Shown: positions 1 to 11,065 of the stretch, in pieces
Layout of the letters: the number at the start of each line of letters is the position of its first letter
Position numbering within the stretch: position 1 is the first letter of the stretch
Source of the DNA: Heliocidaris erythrogramma
Taxonomy: Eukaryota > Echinodermata > Echinoidea > Camarodonta > Echinometridae
DNA: 64,000 nucleotides
Reading direction: 5' to 3'
Assembly: GCA_025617745.1 (NCBI GenBank)
Contig: CM046864.1
Coordinates: forward strand, 31,997,239-32,061,238
Notes under the pieces: model-generated
Seen by the model: the letters and a program-made list of their open reading frames with translations, nothing else
What the model was told of the DNA's origin: nothing
Database searches by the model: none
Translations under genes and position numbers: made by a program

Positions 1-15
1 GGGGAAAATATGATT

Positions 16-215
16 TTTATAGACAAAATGTCTACTCATTTCATGCATTTCACATTATCTCACATGTAATGAAATGGCTCCAATAAAGTAATATTGGGAT
101 TAAATAAAGATAATAAAATAGCGTTGATTGAAAAAGCACAACACGGAACCTGTACCAACATATACTGCAAAAACAATTCATTGACATAATTTCCAGATTT
201 ATATTGATTTTTTTT
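16..215. repeat. Dispersed repeat, copy A
   Basis: About 200 bases are recognisably repeated at 5429-5612 in the same orientation. Shared landmarks are 'tactcattt', 'ttccaataaa' versus 'ctccaataaa', 'aataaaatarcgttgattga', and 'aattattgac' or its relative. The copies are diverged, roughly three quarters identical by eye, with small indels. No coding frame is kept in either, so this is an old non-coding repeat or local duplication. Confidence 0.6.
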
Positions 216-833
216 TTCTAATTAATGAATATAGAGAGTGATTGGCTGCCATTTGCAGTGAAGCTTTGAGAATGGAAAATCTAGTGATGTCTCCTTTTTC
301 TTTTCTTTTCTTGACTCAGAAAACACTTTAGGAGCATAATTCATCAAATTTTACGATGGAAAAGGATTAAAGAACAAAAAATGAATTTCATGTCGGCCAT
401 TTTGAAAATAAATAATTGTCACCAACATGCGTTGAGAGTTCTGATTTGAAGTCTAATCATGGCACCAATGGTTTTCTTGACCCACACCATGTAGGAGTTG
501 CATATTTCATTAGGGTTTTACAGTGACAAAAGGCCTAGATTGGGAACATTGTGCACTTCATGACGGTCATTAATAAAGATCCCCGCCAGAGTGCAACGCC
601 ATCACTTTTTGATCATCTATCCTCTAACGATTCCAAAACGTATAGCTTTGTTTATTTCTAAAAATCATAAACAAAAATACACAGTAAACCTGACTTAATA
701 CTAATAATTAAAGGATCAATCATGGTCATGTATGTGGTAAAATCTGTTATGAATTTATTGGACTAGCGCCCACTATCGGCCTTACCTTTGTAACAGAAGC
801 CGTTTGGGTCATTCATGGGTCATGATAAAAAAG
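216..833. other. No gene seen
   Basis: AT-rich sequence with frequent stops in all frames and no repeat I can name. Confidence 0.5.
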
Positions 834-1017
834 TGTGAAATAGACTCGATTGGAAGAAGGAAAACAATTTGGAACAGCAACAACAAACCAACAAGCTCTA
901 GTTCCCTCCACAGAATATCACTCCACATCCAGAGATGTGATACAAGTGCATCCTTTACAACCTACAGCAGGAGATGTGACACCGACCCAACCTACATCAA
1001 ATTTAGTATCAAATATA
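834..1017 (+). CDS. Possible terminal exon, unrecognised protein tail
   Basis: An open frame ending at the TGA at 1015-1017 reads as a Thr/Pro/Ser/Gln-rich tail. It contains EEGKQFGTATTNQQ, VIQVHPLQPTAGDV and the end SNLVSNIYY, with residue use that looks like a cytoplasmic tail. A TAG lies just upstream in this frame, so it would have to begin at an internal acceptor, and the only local AG lacks a good pyrimidine tract. A competing frame (804-1079) is also open and follows a better acceptor, 'ttacctttgtaacag', at 796. The two frames exclude each other. I do not recognise either product. Confidence 0.25.
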
Positions 1018-2471
1018 TATTACTGAATATCAAATTGAATAGGAAATATGTATTACAGAATATCAATTTACTTTTTTAAAACTTAATTCTTATCATGTAT
1101 ACATTTTTCGTTTATTCATATCATGACGATCTTATAATCTTCTAATAGTTTCCATTTGTAAAATCTCATGAAGTTTTTAAATTCTTTTATTTATCATTAT
1201 TCAATATGCACATGCATTAGTGAATGTTCATTAGTGCATAATATTTCATATAGTTGTGAAATGTTCGTGGTGAATTTCATAAGGTGTAGACCTACATATT
1301 TTATGTCAGTATTTCAATAAAAATTGAATTTGAATTAAATCAGTTAAATTGATTTGATTTAAAATATGTTGCTTATTTCTCAGTACGCAGGCCTACATAT
1401 CCTATAACCACATGCTGTGTAGCACAGCCTCATGTTGCCAAGGACTTGAAAAAATAAAACAAACATTTGTGTGTAAACCAGAAAGGCATTTTTGGCGTTG
1501 GTGTTATGAATAACATCTTGATTAATATATTTTTCTTCTTAGGCAAAGTAAAAAAAGAAAAGAAAAGTGAAACATGAGCATGTTTGACAATGCACTGTGA
1601 AGTGCTGTGATCGATGAGCATGACTGCCCTGTCAAATTAATAGCTGTATTAATGTATTAATGAGATTGAACTGTGAAAGAAACTGTCTCAAAGTAATTGG
1701 GAAACGTTAATTATATAGCACTTAAGAATTGGTGTATGCTGTGAGGTTTTGGAATCACCAGTTTGGTTAGTAATATGCAAACAAATTCAAGTATAAATTT
1801 TTCTTGGAAATGGATAAGTTGTATTGAGGATATACTACAAGGAACAGGTTTTGGAAATATATTTCTGTTGCAAGGGAACAGAATTGGAAATGATTGGCTT
1901 CTCAATGCCTTGTATTGCGTTTAATGGATATGTCACAACAAGACTGGCATCCCGCGACATGGTCAAATCGTATTTGTACAAAGTATAGGATGTTTAAAAA
2001 TGAATTGGCATTCGAGACATATTTCCTAGTTTTAAGCGATACTGATGCAACTACTAGGTGTTACATTTCCCGCTTTTGATCCTTAATAGTTCGAAAACTA
2101 TATATCAGATAACACTGTCATTGATATGAGTAATCGCTGAATAATGTACAATTTAGTTGGACGTGATTTGAATCTGAAATCATAAATAAGTTTCATTATA
2201 CCCATGATTAATTTTAAAGTTAGGTTCCAGATTTTGGTCAACTTTTAACCCTCTGTACAAAACTTGAACTTTACACAGGAACCAATGATGTTTATGTGAG
2301 TGTGTGCTTACAATGACCCTGAACAATGGACATGAATACCACCTTTTCAGAGCTCTGCTGACCAGGCTTCTGGTCTCTTGCTCCAAGGCACATGAATGCT
2401 TTATTAATAATGAGTTGCCAATTTTTCTAGCGATTTTCATTGTTTCTCTAGCTTTTCATGCCACTTAAAAA
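1018..2471. other. No gene seen
   Basis: AT-rich sequence with only short chance frames. No splice-flanked protein-like frame and no clear repeat. Confidence 0.5.
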
Positions 2472-2545
2472 TTCATAACTTTCTTATTAGTTGTCCGATT
2501 TTCCTCAAACTTTCTTTGATCTCTAGGCCTGATTTTTCTGCTTCT
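2472..2545. repeat. 75-bp dispersed repeat, copy A
   Basis: This segment begins 'attcataactttcttattag' and runs through 'ttttcctcaaactttctttg' to 'ctgatttttctgcttctat'. It recurs almost identically at 6735-6810, where it is cut by the left end of the Tc1-like transposon. Confidence 0.8.
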
Positions 2546-3317
2546 ATTAAAACCAAGTAATTTAAAACCAAGTAATTTTTGGACTGGACTTAAGTTTAAG
2601 TTTATGACAATAAATATGTAATTATGTTGTACTTTTCTAAATCATTTATTGAGAAAAGGATTTTTGATAATAGTACAGTTACCAGAGTAAATGTAACTAC
2701 TAAAAAGTGGTAGGGTGGTTAAACAACCAATGCGTCTTACATTGTAATTATGTTGTTCAAGTTAAACACAATTTCGTAATTTTAATGTTTTACTGTACTT
2801 TACTACACGTTTTGCACCATGTAATTTCATTGGGATCATACACTCTCAAGACACTGGTTAAAATAATGGACCGGTTGGTTGAGGACTTTGTCCGGCTGGT
2901 TGCCGAATGGGCTTAACAACAATTGGTGGGCTCGCCTGTTTAACCAGCTGGCTGAAGTTTTAAACTAACTGGTAACTCATTTCTGAGAGCGTATCTTTTA
3001 AGTTCTCTTTGTCAACGTTGTATTCACTATTTTGTATGTTATATATAAATAAATATTGTAAATATTCTTTTTTCTCCCTCTCTCTCTCTCCAGGGCTGTT
3101 CGCATCCCCTTCTCCTTTTATTGCTCCCCCTCTCTTAAATTTTTTTTTAGTAGTGCTCACGTTAGCATGTTTCTTTCCTTCTATTCTCTTTTTTATCAAA
3201 CAGGGGTCTATGAAGTACAAGTCATGCTTACTTAAGAGAAATACATGGTTTTGTGAACGGTCAGAAACGTAGGGTTGATTTGGATGAGATGGAACGCGCG
3301 AGAGGTGGGATAGCTCA
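2546..3317. other. No gene seen
   Basis: Contains loosely repeated 'ccggttggttg' words (2700-2960) and a CT-rich tract with an acceptor-like end (3066-3105). The frame after that acceptor is not protein-like. Confidence 0.45.
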
Positions 3318-4749
3318 TAATATAGGTTTTTGCGGTCAATTTCGTAAGTTCATCAGTCAAATTCATACTACGTGCATTCAGAAGAATTTGGCCATGTACA
3401 AGCATTTAAGCATTCAAAATAATATTTCATGCATTCGTATTAGTATTATTATCAATCCAATTTAGACTAATTTCTTTCGAATTCGCCAAAAATGCATCAA
3501 GTTCATAAAACGGTCATTCAATTTAGAACGGGAGTTGATGCGATTGCACAATACCGTTATTCCATCATTCAAATTCATTTCAGAGCATTTTCTTTCGCAC
3601 ATTGAGCATTCGAATTCGTAATTTACGTCGAACACATTTTATTTGGTTGTTATTCTTTATTAATTTTGATATATTGGTTTCGAATTACATATGAGCTTTT
3701 ATGTATTATTTTATTCATATAAGCTTCTTTTAATGAATTCATGTTTATCTCATCTACATATATTTTGGAGTCAAAAGGGGCCTGAGCTTTCGATCCTAGC
3801 AGAATCTTCGTCAGAGGCAAAAAGACAAACCAAGACAAGCATATATATAGACTACAGACACAAAACAGTATACATGTAACAGGAACTGTAAGGGGGGGGG
3901 GGGGGCTGGGGGCACAAAACAATGGAAACAAAAGGAGAGTGTGGGGAGTCAAAAGCAAGGACGCAAGTAGGTGTGGAGGGGGATGAAAGCAAACACAAAG
4001 GCGTGGAGATGCAAGGACAGTAATGAGCCCCAAGCTCAAGTGTGGGTAATCTCTGGAAGCAAAGGATTTTGACTCCATTTTACTCCATTGGCTCGCTATT
4101 ATTGGATAAGCAGTTTCCAGCAGTTTGATTTCTACATATATTTTAGGAATTTCTCTAATTTATGGTCTAAAAGTTTACGCAATAATTATTGTTCATATTT
4201 TCAAGTGAAGATCTATTTAATAATGTTATATTGTTAAATGTATGTAAGTGGGTGTAATAACTAATAAAGTTATTTAGGAAAATTATTTCTTTCACAACAG
4301 TATCTGTGTTTTTCATTGGGGAGGGTTGGGGTATTGAGCTTTTAAAGTCCATGATTATGAAAGCTATAAGGCCTATGGAATGGAACTGAGTAATGAAAAG
4401 GAAGCCTAACCACGCATTACAAAACAATTTATTTCAAAGTAAATTAATTAAAAGTCCAAATACCTTAAACATGCTAAATTGAATGGGCTTATTACGAATT
4501 CGAATGCCCACGTGCGAATTTGAATGCTGGCAGAGACGCTTTCTGGCATGGTGGCGAATTTGAATGCTCCCAACCGACTTTTTATTTTGAATGAGAAAAG
4601 TGTTAAATTGTATAATCTAAGTGCGAATTTGAATGACAGAAATACCAAGTTGAATGATGCATGTTACGGTGCAGATTTTTTTCGCTAATTTGAATGGTTC
4701 TTATATCAAATTGAATGAAAAAGTCCGAAATTGACCCCAAAAACCTATA
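3318..4749. mobile_element. Foldback element with 'cgaatttgaatg' arms
   Basis: The ends are inverted copies: 'ataggtttttgcggtcaatt' at about 3321 pairs with 'aattgaccccaaaaacctat' at about 4728. The left arm (to about 3620) is full of 'gcattcgaattcg'-type words. The right arm (4480-4720) holds the complement 'cgaatttgaatgc', spaced irregularly every 20-45 bases. The middle holds a G16 run (about 3892) and a segment bounded by 'ggagtcaaaa' (3768) and 'ttttgactcc' (4066), perhaps a nested insertion. No transposase frame is present. It is a non-autonomous foldback; target duplication not resolved. Confidence 0.6.
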
Positions 4750-5428
4750 GTAGAAAAGTATCAACTTTATTACAACGTAATTATGTTCAATGAATTACCC
4801 ACAACTTGAAAAATAATCTCACGTGTAGAACTTGCATTCGTTTATTTACAAACTTAAAAAAAAAAATATTCAGCGTTTTGAATTGTGTCAAATCAAGGAG
4901 TTATCAATAACCCCCGGTCAAAGCGAAGACCATCTTGCTTCAACAGACACTATGCACATTGTGTTATTCCTTTTTAAATATGTGAAAATGTGCTCATAGG
5001 TAAATGGTGTAGTGTCTGTGTATTAAGTGAATCCAGAACTGAAAATGTATCTCTTCATTTATTCAATTGTACTGAGGGCTTTGTTGTTATCAAGTGACCC
5101 TACGAGATGAAATGATCAGAACCGATAGCACAGTGTATTTTGCGTGGGCTGCAACGTTCAGCTTTTGTTAGTCAAATACAAAATAGTGACCTTGTTCCTT
5201 CTAGGTAGGCGCTGATCAATCTTTGTGTGTGTGTGTGGACAAATGTATATTTTCATTATTTTATTTTGATGTCGACCCTCTCTCCAAAAGCTGTATCTCG
5301 GTACGTTTCAAAAGGAATGAATGTTTTTTTTTTATGAAAGGCGTTAAGCTACGCCAGCCAAACACAAAGCCTATACAGATCCCAACCCACAAGCATGATG
5401 CTGTGATACATGATAGGGGAATCATTGT
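4750..5428. other. No gene seen
   Basis: AT-rich with a short (TG)n run at about 5224-5238. No convincing coding frame. Confidence 0.5.
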
Positions 5429-5612
5429 CGTAGATAGGCTGTTTACTCATTTAATATATTTCATATTATCTCAAATTACATGGACAGATTCCAATAAACT
5501 AAGTATAGGGTTTAGAGAAAGAGAATAAAATAACGTTGATTGAAAATTGACAGCACACATGTACTAACATAAACTTTAATAACAATTATTGACGGAAATT
5601 CCAAAATCATAT
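5429..5612. repeat. Dispersed repeat, copy B
   Basis: Diverged direct copy of 16-215, in the same orientation, about 5.4 kb downstream. Confidence 0.6.
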
Positions 5613-6734
5613 TGTTATTTTTTAATTCATGTAATTACTCCTTGACTACTGGATTCTGTCATTGCCATAGGCTCAATACATGGGCTTTTTCTTAAAGGCC
5701 CGTGGGTAGCGTGGCATCGCGTTGACGCGCACGCCACCATTCGTTCAACCTTAGTTGGTTAAAATCAGAAAAACGATGAAACATAATAAGATAAACACAA
5801 TTTATATAATTTTAAACATATTTTATTGATTTCCTTGAAAAAAAAAAGAATTCATGTAGTAAGTATTTTTTTGTTCAGGTGTAATACAAGCATCACAAAT
5901 ACATCTATACATTTTGGAGGTAATATTTAGGGGTCTGCTCGAAATATTGTTCACTTTTCTTTCAACATGGATTCGTATATAAACTTTAATGCTGAAAACG
6001 ACGGCATCGACTGATTTTTGACAAAAAGTGGCCCAAAGTGCCCACATTTTATGTTTTAGTGGCCCGCAATTGTTTTTATGCACTTTAGAGCCAACCTTGG
6101 ACCTAGAAATGTTCGTTTGGTGTTGAAAACCCACTATGAACAGTAAAATTATGGTAATGGTTAATACCCACCAAAGACCTCAGGGGGCCCGGCATTTGTT
6201 CCAAACAGGCCCAAAGGACCAGCTACTCACTATAGTCGAAAAGAATGCTTTATATGCTTTTCTCGCGGTAATAGAAGCTCTGTTAATGGCTATTTTGATA
6301 TCAAAATACAATGATACATTGTGGGTATGATAATATAGGTTGGCCAAATAATGTTCCAGGTGCCCAAATTATGGTTTTAGAGGGCCAAATGTAACATAAG
6401 TGATTATAGATTATAGGGCATTAAACTACAGTTGCATGATCTATTTTCTTTCTAAAGATATTTGAAAATGTGTTTTATAAATAGTATCAATAGAATCAAC
6501 ATTATATCATTTTGGGGGCACCTGAAAGGATACGGGATCAATTAATCAGTTAAATGCGGCCCAATTAAAAATGCATTAAAAATCATATATATCACTGACT
6601 TAGTACATATTGACACATATGCTAGGTGATGTGCCGATATTATTATTATTATTTTTTCAATATTTTTTCCTCCACAGGGATTTATTGATATTCATTCGTA
6701 ACAAATTAAGATACATATTCAAGGTAAATCACAT
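5613..6734. other. No gene seen; weak 'ggcccaaa' repeats
   Basis: Between 6000 and 6420 several phrases such as 'gtggcccaaagtgcccac', 'tttagtggcccgc' and 'ggtgcccaaattatggtttt' recur loosely, suggesting a decayed minisatellite. No gene. Confidence 0.35.
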
Positions 6735-6810
6735 TCATAACTTTCTTATTAGTTGTCCGATTTTCCTCAAACTTTCTTTGATCTGTAGGCCTGATTTTTC
6801 TGCTTCTATA
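6735..6810. repeat. 75-bp dispersed repeat, copy B
   Basis: Near-identical to 2472-2545. The Tc1-like element begins a few bases after 'tgcttcta', so this repeat forms its left flank. Confidence 0.8.
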
Positions 6811-6816
6811 TATAAA

Positions 6817-8990
6817 TATAAACCCCTCAAAAAAAGTTCTGCAGTTCAACTTTGAGCCTTGATATCTTTTTGGCGGCTTTTTAATCATTCTTGATTTTTA
6901 GATCATTGGAAAAGTTCATTTATCCCCCTTCACATCCATGCCCCATTTGTAATGGTTATGCCATCCTTGAATGCACAGCACCCCTGAATAGAGGGCAAAG
7001 TCAAAAGTGAAAAGTTGCAAATTGAATGGCTATCTTGGCTATTGTCTATTGCTTTTGTTGCAATGTCGGGTGTGTGTGAATGATGTTGAATGGGTCATGA
7101 ATGATTCAACAAGTTTATTTCCTGTTTGGTAGATGAAATGTGCCTTGCACAAGCTTTATGCTTGGCAGTGCTTACTTTTAAAGAGTAGCTGTTCGCGAAT
7201 GTTAACATGCCACGTCTATCAAATGTTGAGAAGGCTCGAGTAATCGGCCAAATCGAAGCCGGTATTCCCCAAAGAGAAGTTGCTGCTCAATTTGGAGTGA
7301 GTCCCAGTACCATATCCAGATTATTGGCAAAGTTCCGGGAAACTGGGAATGTCAAGGATAGACCAAGGAGTGGTCGTCCAAAGAAGACAACCCAACAAGA
7401 AGACCGATTCCTGACCATTTCTGCCATGCGGAATCGAAGGTTATCTTCCAGGAACCTGCAAGGACGATTTGCTCGAAGATTTGTCAAGCGACTCTCCGAC
7501 CAGACCATCAGGAACAGACTTCATGCAGCCAATTTAAGAGCTCACAAGACAGCAAGAAGACCTGCACTTTCGGCCTTGCATCGTCATTCCCGTCAACGCT
7601 GGTGTTTGCAACATCTTCGATGGAACCGGGAAATGTGGCAGAATGTTCTTTTTACAGATGAATCCAGATTCTGCTTGAGGAAACTGGACGGAAGGGTGAA
7701 AGTGTGGCGTCGCCGTGGGGAACGCTTCGCTAACTGCTGCATCGACCGGGTAACAGCGTTTGGAGGAGGCAGTGTTATGGTGTGGGATGGCATATCTGCT
7801 GAGGGAAAGACACAGCTTATCATCGTTGATTGAAACCTGACAGCAGAGAGATACCGATACAACATTCTTCGGCCAGAGGTCATCCCATACATGCGCAATC
7901 TTGGACCAAACGCCATCTTCCAAGATGACAACGCCCGCCCACACAGAGCAAGGATCATCACCGAATACCTGCAGGAGGAGGCAGTGACGAGGATGGATTG
8001 GCCTGCAAACAGCCCTGACTTGAATCCAATCGAGCACCTGTGGGACCAGCTTGGCCGTGCTGTACGCGCCAGAGTGACAGATCACACTACACTGGCTGAG
8101 TTGCGACAGATCCTTATCGAAGAGTGGAACCTCATCCCACAGCAACGCATCACCAGGCTGGTGACAAGCATGAGGAGGAGATGCCAGGCTGTCGTAGCTG
8201 TATTCGGATCTTCTACTCGCTACTGAACTTCTGATCCTTTGCTATTCCACATTTGATGTGCATGTTACTCAATAAAAGTGCCAAACATTTTGTCATTTGC
8301 AAATTTGTGTATTTGTGTTTGTTTTTGTTTCGTTAGAGAGGGGAGAGAGAGTTAAAGAACATGAGTTCACATCAAGAAAGGGGAATGTGTTTGTTGAAGT
8401 GAAAAGCAATCCAAGAGAAGAGGAGAGTTTGTGTTGTTTATGTTTCTGTGATAGGGTTACATGGCTGAAAATGAGATAATTTGCTGAGGGGTGACTTTTT
8501 CCCCACCGCAGTTGTGTACTGCTAAGGTGGAATCTTGCAATATTCTGCATGAAACCAAAACACAATATTAATGTTATCACAATCAGTTGCTGATTAAAAC
8601 ACATTCCATCTTAAAACAAAAGAATACTTCCACTTCAAAATCACTGAAAACAATATTTGTCCACCAAGCAAGGGATTACAGCAGAAGCATGCACACCTAA
8701 TACAAAATTAAACAAACCAAAAGAAACAAAAACAAAGAAACAAAACCTTTCATTCCAGTTAAGAACTCAGTGTGAACAATAACAATGCATTCTGCAACTT
8801 TTCACTTTTGACTTTGCCCTATGTTTAGGTGCACTGCACATTTCGTGATTACATAATCAATACAAATGCGGTATCATTGTGTGAATAAACAAGCTTTACA
8901 ATGATATCAAACTTGATGATGATCATACAGTTACTAGAGAGATATAAATGCTTAAACTTGAATTGCAGAACTTTTTTTGAGGGGTTTATA
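6817..8990 (+). mobile_element. Tc1/mariner-type transposon, complete ends
   Basis: Terminal inverted repeats start 'tataaacccctcaaaaaaag' at 6817 and end with its complement at 8990. TA at each edge fits TA target duplication. The inverted similarity continues inwards for about 200 bases: the complements of 'cagcacccctgaatag' and 'aaagtcaaaagtgaaaagtt' on the left occur around 8790-8850. The terminal repeats are therefore long. The transposase gene lies between them. The element is 2.17 kb and has one nonsense codon. Confidence 0.9.
7207..8226 (+). pseudogene. Tc1-like DD34E transposase with one in-frame stop
   Basis: This encodes the cut-and-paste transposase of the surrounding element. 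The product is about 339 residues, the normal length for Tc1-like transposases. It starts MPRLSNVEKARVIGQIEAG and opens with a paired-type helix-turn-helix domain (REVAAQFGVSPSTISRLL, about residues 25-42), then the linker GRPKKTT. The catalytic triad is visible: D in FTDES, D in FQDDNARPH and E in NPIEHLW, with 34 residues between the last two. A TGA at 7831-7833 falls in 'LIIVD-stop-NLTAERYR', where relatives usually have a sense codon such as Gly. The frame is otherwise open to the stop at 8224. A single base change separates it from a full-length frame, so the copy is young or the stop is recent. Product inactive unless read through. Confidence 0.92.
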
Positions 8991-9144
8991 TTGTAAATAA
9001 ATGTTCTTGTTGAGACTCTCATACTCCCGATAGGGGATCTTAGGAGTTATCTTTATATCTTAGCTTCTATCTATATACAAGACTTATATGACATGGGAAA
9101 ATAAGTCAAACTTCAGTCATTTTTCTTAAAATTTTCTTCCCCAG
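8991..9144. other. No gene seen
   Basis: Short spacer between the transposon and the candidate exon. Its end, 'ttttcttccccag', looks like a 3' splice site. Confidence 0.4.
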
Positions 9145-9338
9145 GGTGCGGCTGAGACACACCTTTTGCCAAATCACGGTCGCGGTGCGAGGTCCCCTGA
9201 TTCACTCTCGCCAACATACGTCGAGCACTTTCCAGTAGTCCTAATGAGTTTCCCTGAAGATTATCATGCAGGGAACCCAATTAAGAGAGCCGTGCATGCC
9301 TATACACTCGCAAAGCAACTCTTCTCATTGGATACAGA
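9145..9338 (+). CDS. Candidate internal exon, unknown protein
   Basis: A strong acceptor ('attttcttccccag', ending 9144) is followed by an open frame beginning GAAETHLLPNHGRG. It continues with SPTYVEHFPVVLMSFPED and NPIKRAVHAYTLAKQLF. A good donor, 'ga|gtacgt', occurs at 9339. The 194-base exon would enter in phase 0 and leave in phase 2. Residue and codon use are protein-like and unlike the surrounding AT-rich DNA, and the frame degenerates into a poly(G) run soon after the donor. I do not recognise the family and see no partner exons nearby, so it may be an isolated exon of a longer plus-strand gene or a relic. Confidence 0.4.
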
Positions 9339-9584
9339 GTACGTCATTCACCATGGGCATCAATGGGGGGGGGGGGGGGCAGTGGCCCTCCAAGAAAACA
9401 TTGGGGGGGGGGGGAAACATATCGTTTCCCCAATAAATCCGGAGGTATGAAATAAAATAAGGAAAAATAATGCAAAACTCGGGAAATGAGAACTTCTAAG
9501 CAATGAAATCAACTATTTTGCCTCGCGCAAATTCTCTAATATTCCCTGCTTCAAGTACCCAAAATAAAATACCCCCTTTCTCTC
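9339..9584. other. Poly(G) tracts, no gene
   Basis: Two G runs of 12 or more (about 9367 and 9404) lie in otherwise ordinary AT-rich sequence. Confidence 0.5.
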
Positions 9585-10400
9585 CGATAAGTGCGCTTTT
9601 TACGGCTAAAAGTGCCTCTTTGTCCTTTTTATTAAGTGCCCTTTTCCCTCCTGATAAATGCCCTTTTTTCTCCTGAAAAATGCCCCCTTTTAAAAACTGA
9701 TAATTGCCTCCTCATCTCTCGAATAAGTGCCGTTTCCCCTTTCATTAATTACAATTTTACTTCGGATAGTTACCCACTTTTTTCTAATAAGTACCCTTTC
9801 CCCTTATTATAAATGCCCCTAATTTCTTTCTAATTTGTGCCCTCTTCTTCTTTTATAAGTGCATTTGACTTCGGATAGGTGTCCCCTTTTCCTTCTAATA
9901 AGTGCCCACTTTCCTCTTCTGATAAGTGCCCCATCTTTACTTCTAATAAGTGCCTCTTTCCCTATCTAATATGTCTTCTTTTCCTCTTCTCATAAGTGCC
10001 CTTTCACTTCTTATAAGTGCACCTTTCCATCTCTGATAAGCGCGATTTCCTCTTCTGATAAATGCCCACTTTTACTTATATTTCCCACTGTTTCTTACAA
10101 AAAGAGCCATATGTATAGCTTCAAAGAAGTGGTGCAGATTTAGTAACAGTACCCAAATCAAGTAAATCTCATAAAGTATCATGTAATCCTAAAAAAAAAA
10201 ACCCGACAGGGTTAATGTACGAATAAAAAGATTCTACATTCCCCAAATTAACTGGCTGATGTAATTTTAATTATATTGCTGTAAATAATGCAAAAAGGAC
10301 TTTATAACACCAGTGTCACAAAATTGTCCCTTTTTTCGCGTTATGTTCACCCCTTGTAGGTGCCCCCTTTCCCCCCAAAGTGCCCCTTTTCACTGGTGCC
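9585..10400 (+). repeat. Degenerate 'gataagtgccctttt' minisatellite
   Basis: From about 9585 to 10080, words such as 'ctgataagtgcccttttcc' recur every 22-30 bases with many substitutions, and stray copies lie at 10330-10400. Base composition is strongly pyrimidine-skewed on this strand. It resembles in form, though not clearly in ancestry, the 26-bp arrays at 31.6 kb and 57.4 kb. Confidence 0.75.
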
Positions 10401-10546
10401 TGCCACTTTGAAAGACGCTCCGCCGTCCCTGCCTATTTTATGTGACCCTGGAGAACCTGATAAATAAGAGGCGTTAAAAAATCATTAAGGGTATGTACAT
10501 CCATTTTAAAGTAATCAAAGCAGAGAGACTACATGTAGGTGATTTC

Positions 10547-11065
10547 TCATTTTTCACATGTCTGCACTTTTTCGCCTTTTGCACTTCGCTCAATGAATAC
10601 TGTTTCATCGAAAATGGCGTTATCGTTGTTTTGGGGACCCCACTCCCCTTTCAAGTTTTTATATATCAGAATAGCTAGTATGGAAGCATCGAAACGATGT
10701 ATCCCATATCTGGAACCTTCAGGAGCGATACAGCGAAGTTCTAATGCGCACCTCAACATTGGCTGAACGATAGTACGCTGTATAACTGAACCGTTGATGT
10801 AAAGTTGCCGATTTGCGGCTGGGTAGGCGGCCTCATTTTTTGAGTCATAGTATACCTTTCGATCAACTTCCAGTCTTTCATACATTGCAGGAAGTGTGAA
10901 AAAGTATTGGTGCTTTACTTTAGTCGTTGTTTTGGGATCAAAACTGTGCCAGTGGCTCATGTACCCATGGTGTTTTATTGATGCTGGTATGAGCCTCTTC
11001 AGAGAGTCTGTAAAACGAATCGATGCATCTGCCCAGAAAATCCCTCCAAATTCTCGCAGGATTTT
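10547..11065 (-). CDS. DUF1647-type gene, exon 5 (terminal)
   Basis: The exon begins after 'ctttacacag' and carries 172 codons plus the TGA stop. It holds the block [18 protein letters not shown], the Cys-containing [14 protein letters not shown] and the terminal [13 protein letters not shown] motif. An NGS sequon lies in LYINGSVIQ. No AATAAA was found close downstream on this strand. Confidence 0.9.
   Translation of the reverse strand, partial: KILREFGGIFWADASIRFTDSLKRLIPASIKHHGYMSHWHSFDPKTTTKVKHQYFFTLPAMYERLEVDRKVYYDSKNEAAYPAANRQLYINGSVIQRTIVQPMLRCALELRCIAPEGSRYGIHRFDASILAILIYKNLKGEWGPQNNDNAIFDETVFIERSAKGEKVQTCEK

Noticed and set aside
7534-8145. 203-codon minus-strand frame
   Set aside because: Antisense shadow of the Tc1 transposase at 7207-8226.
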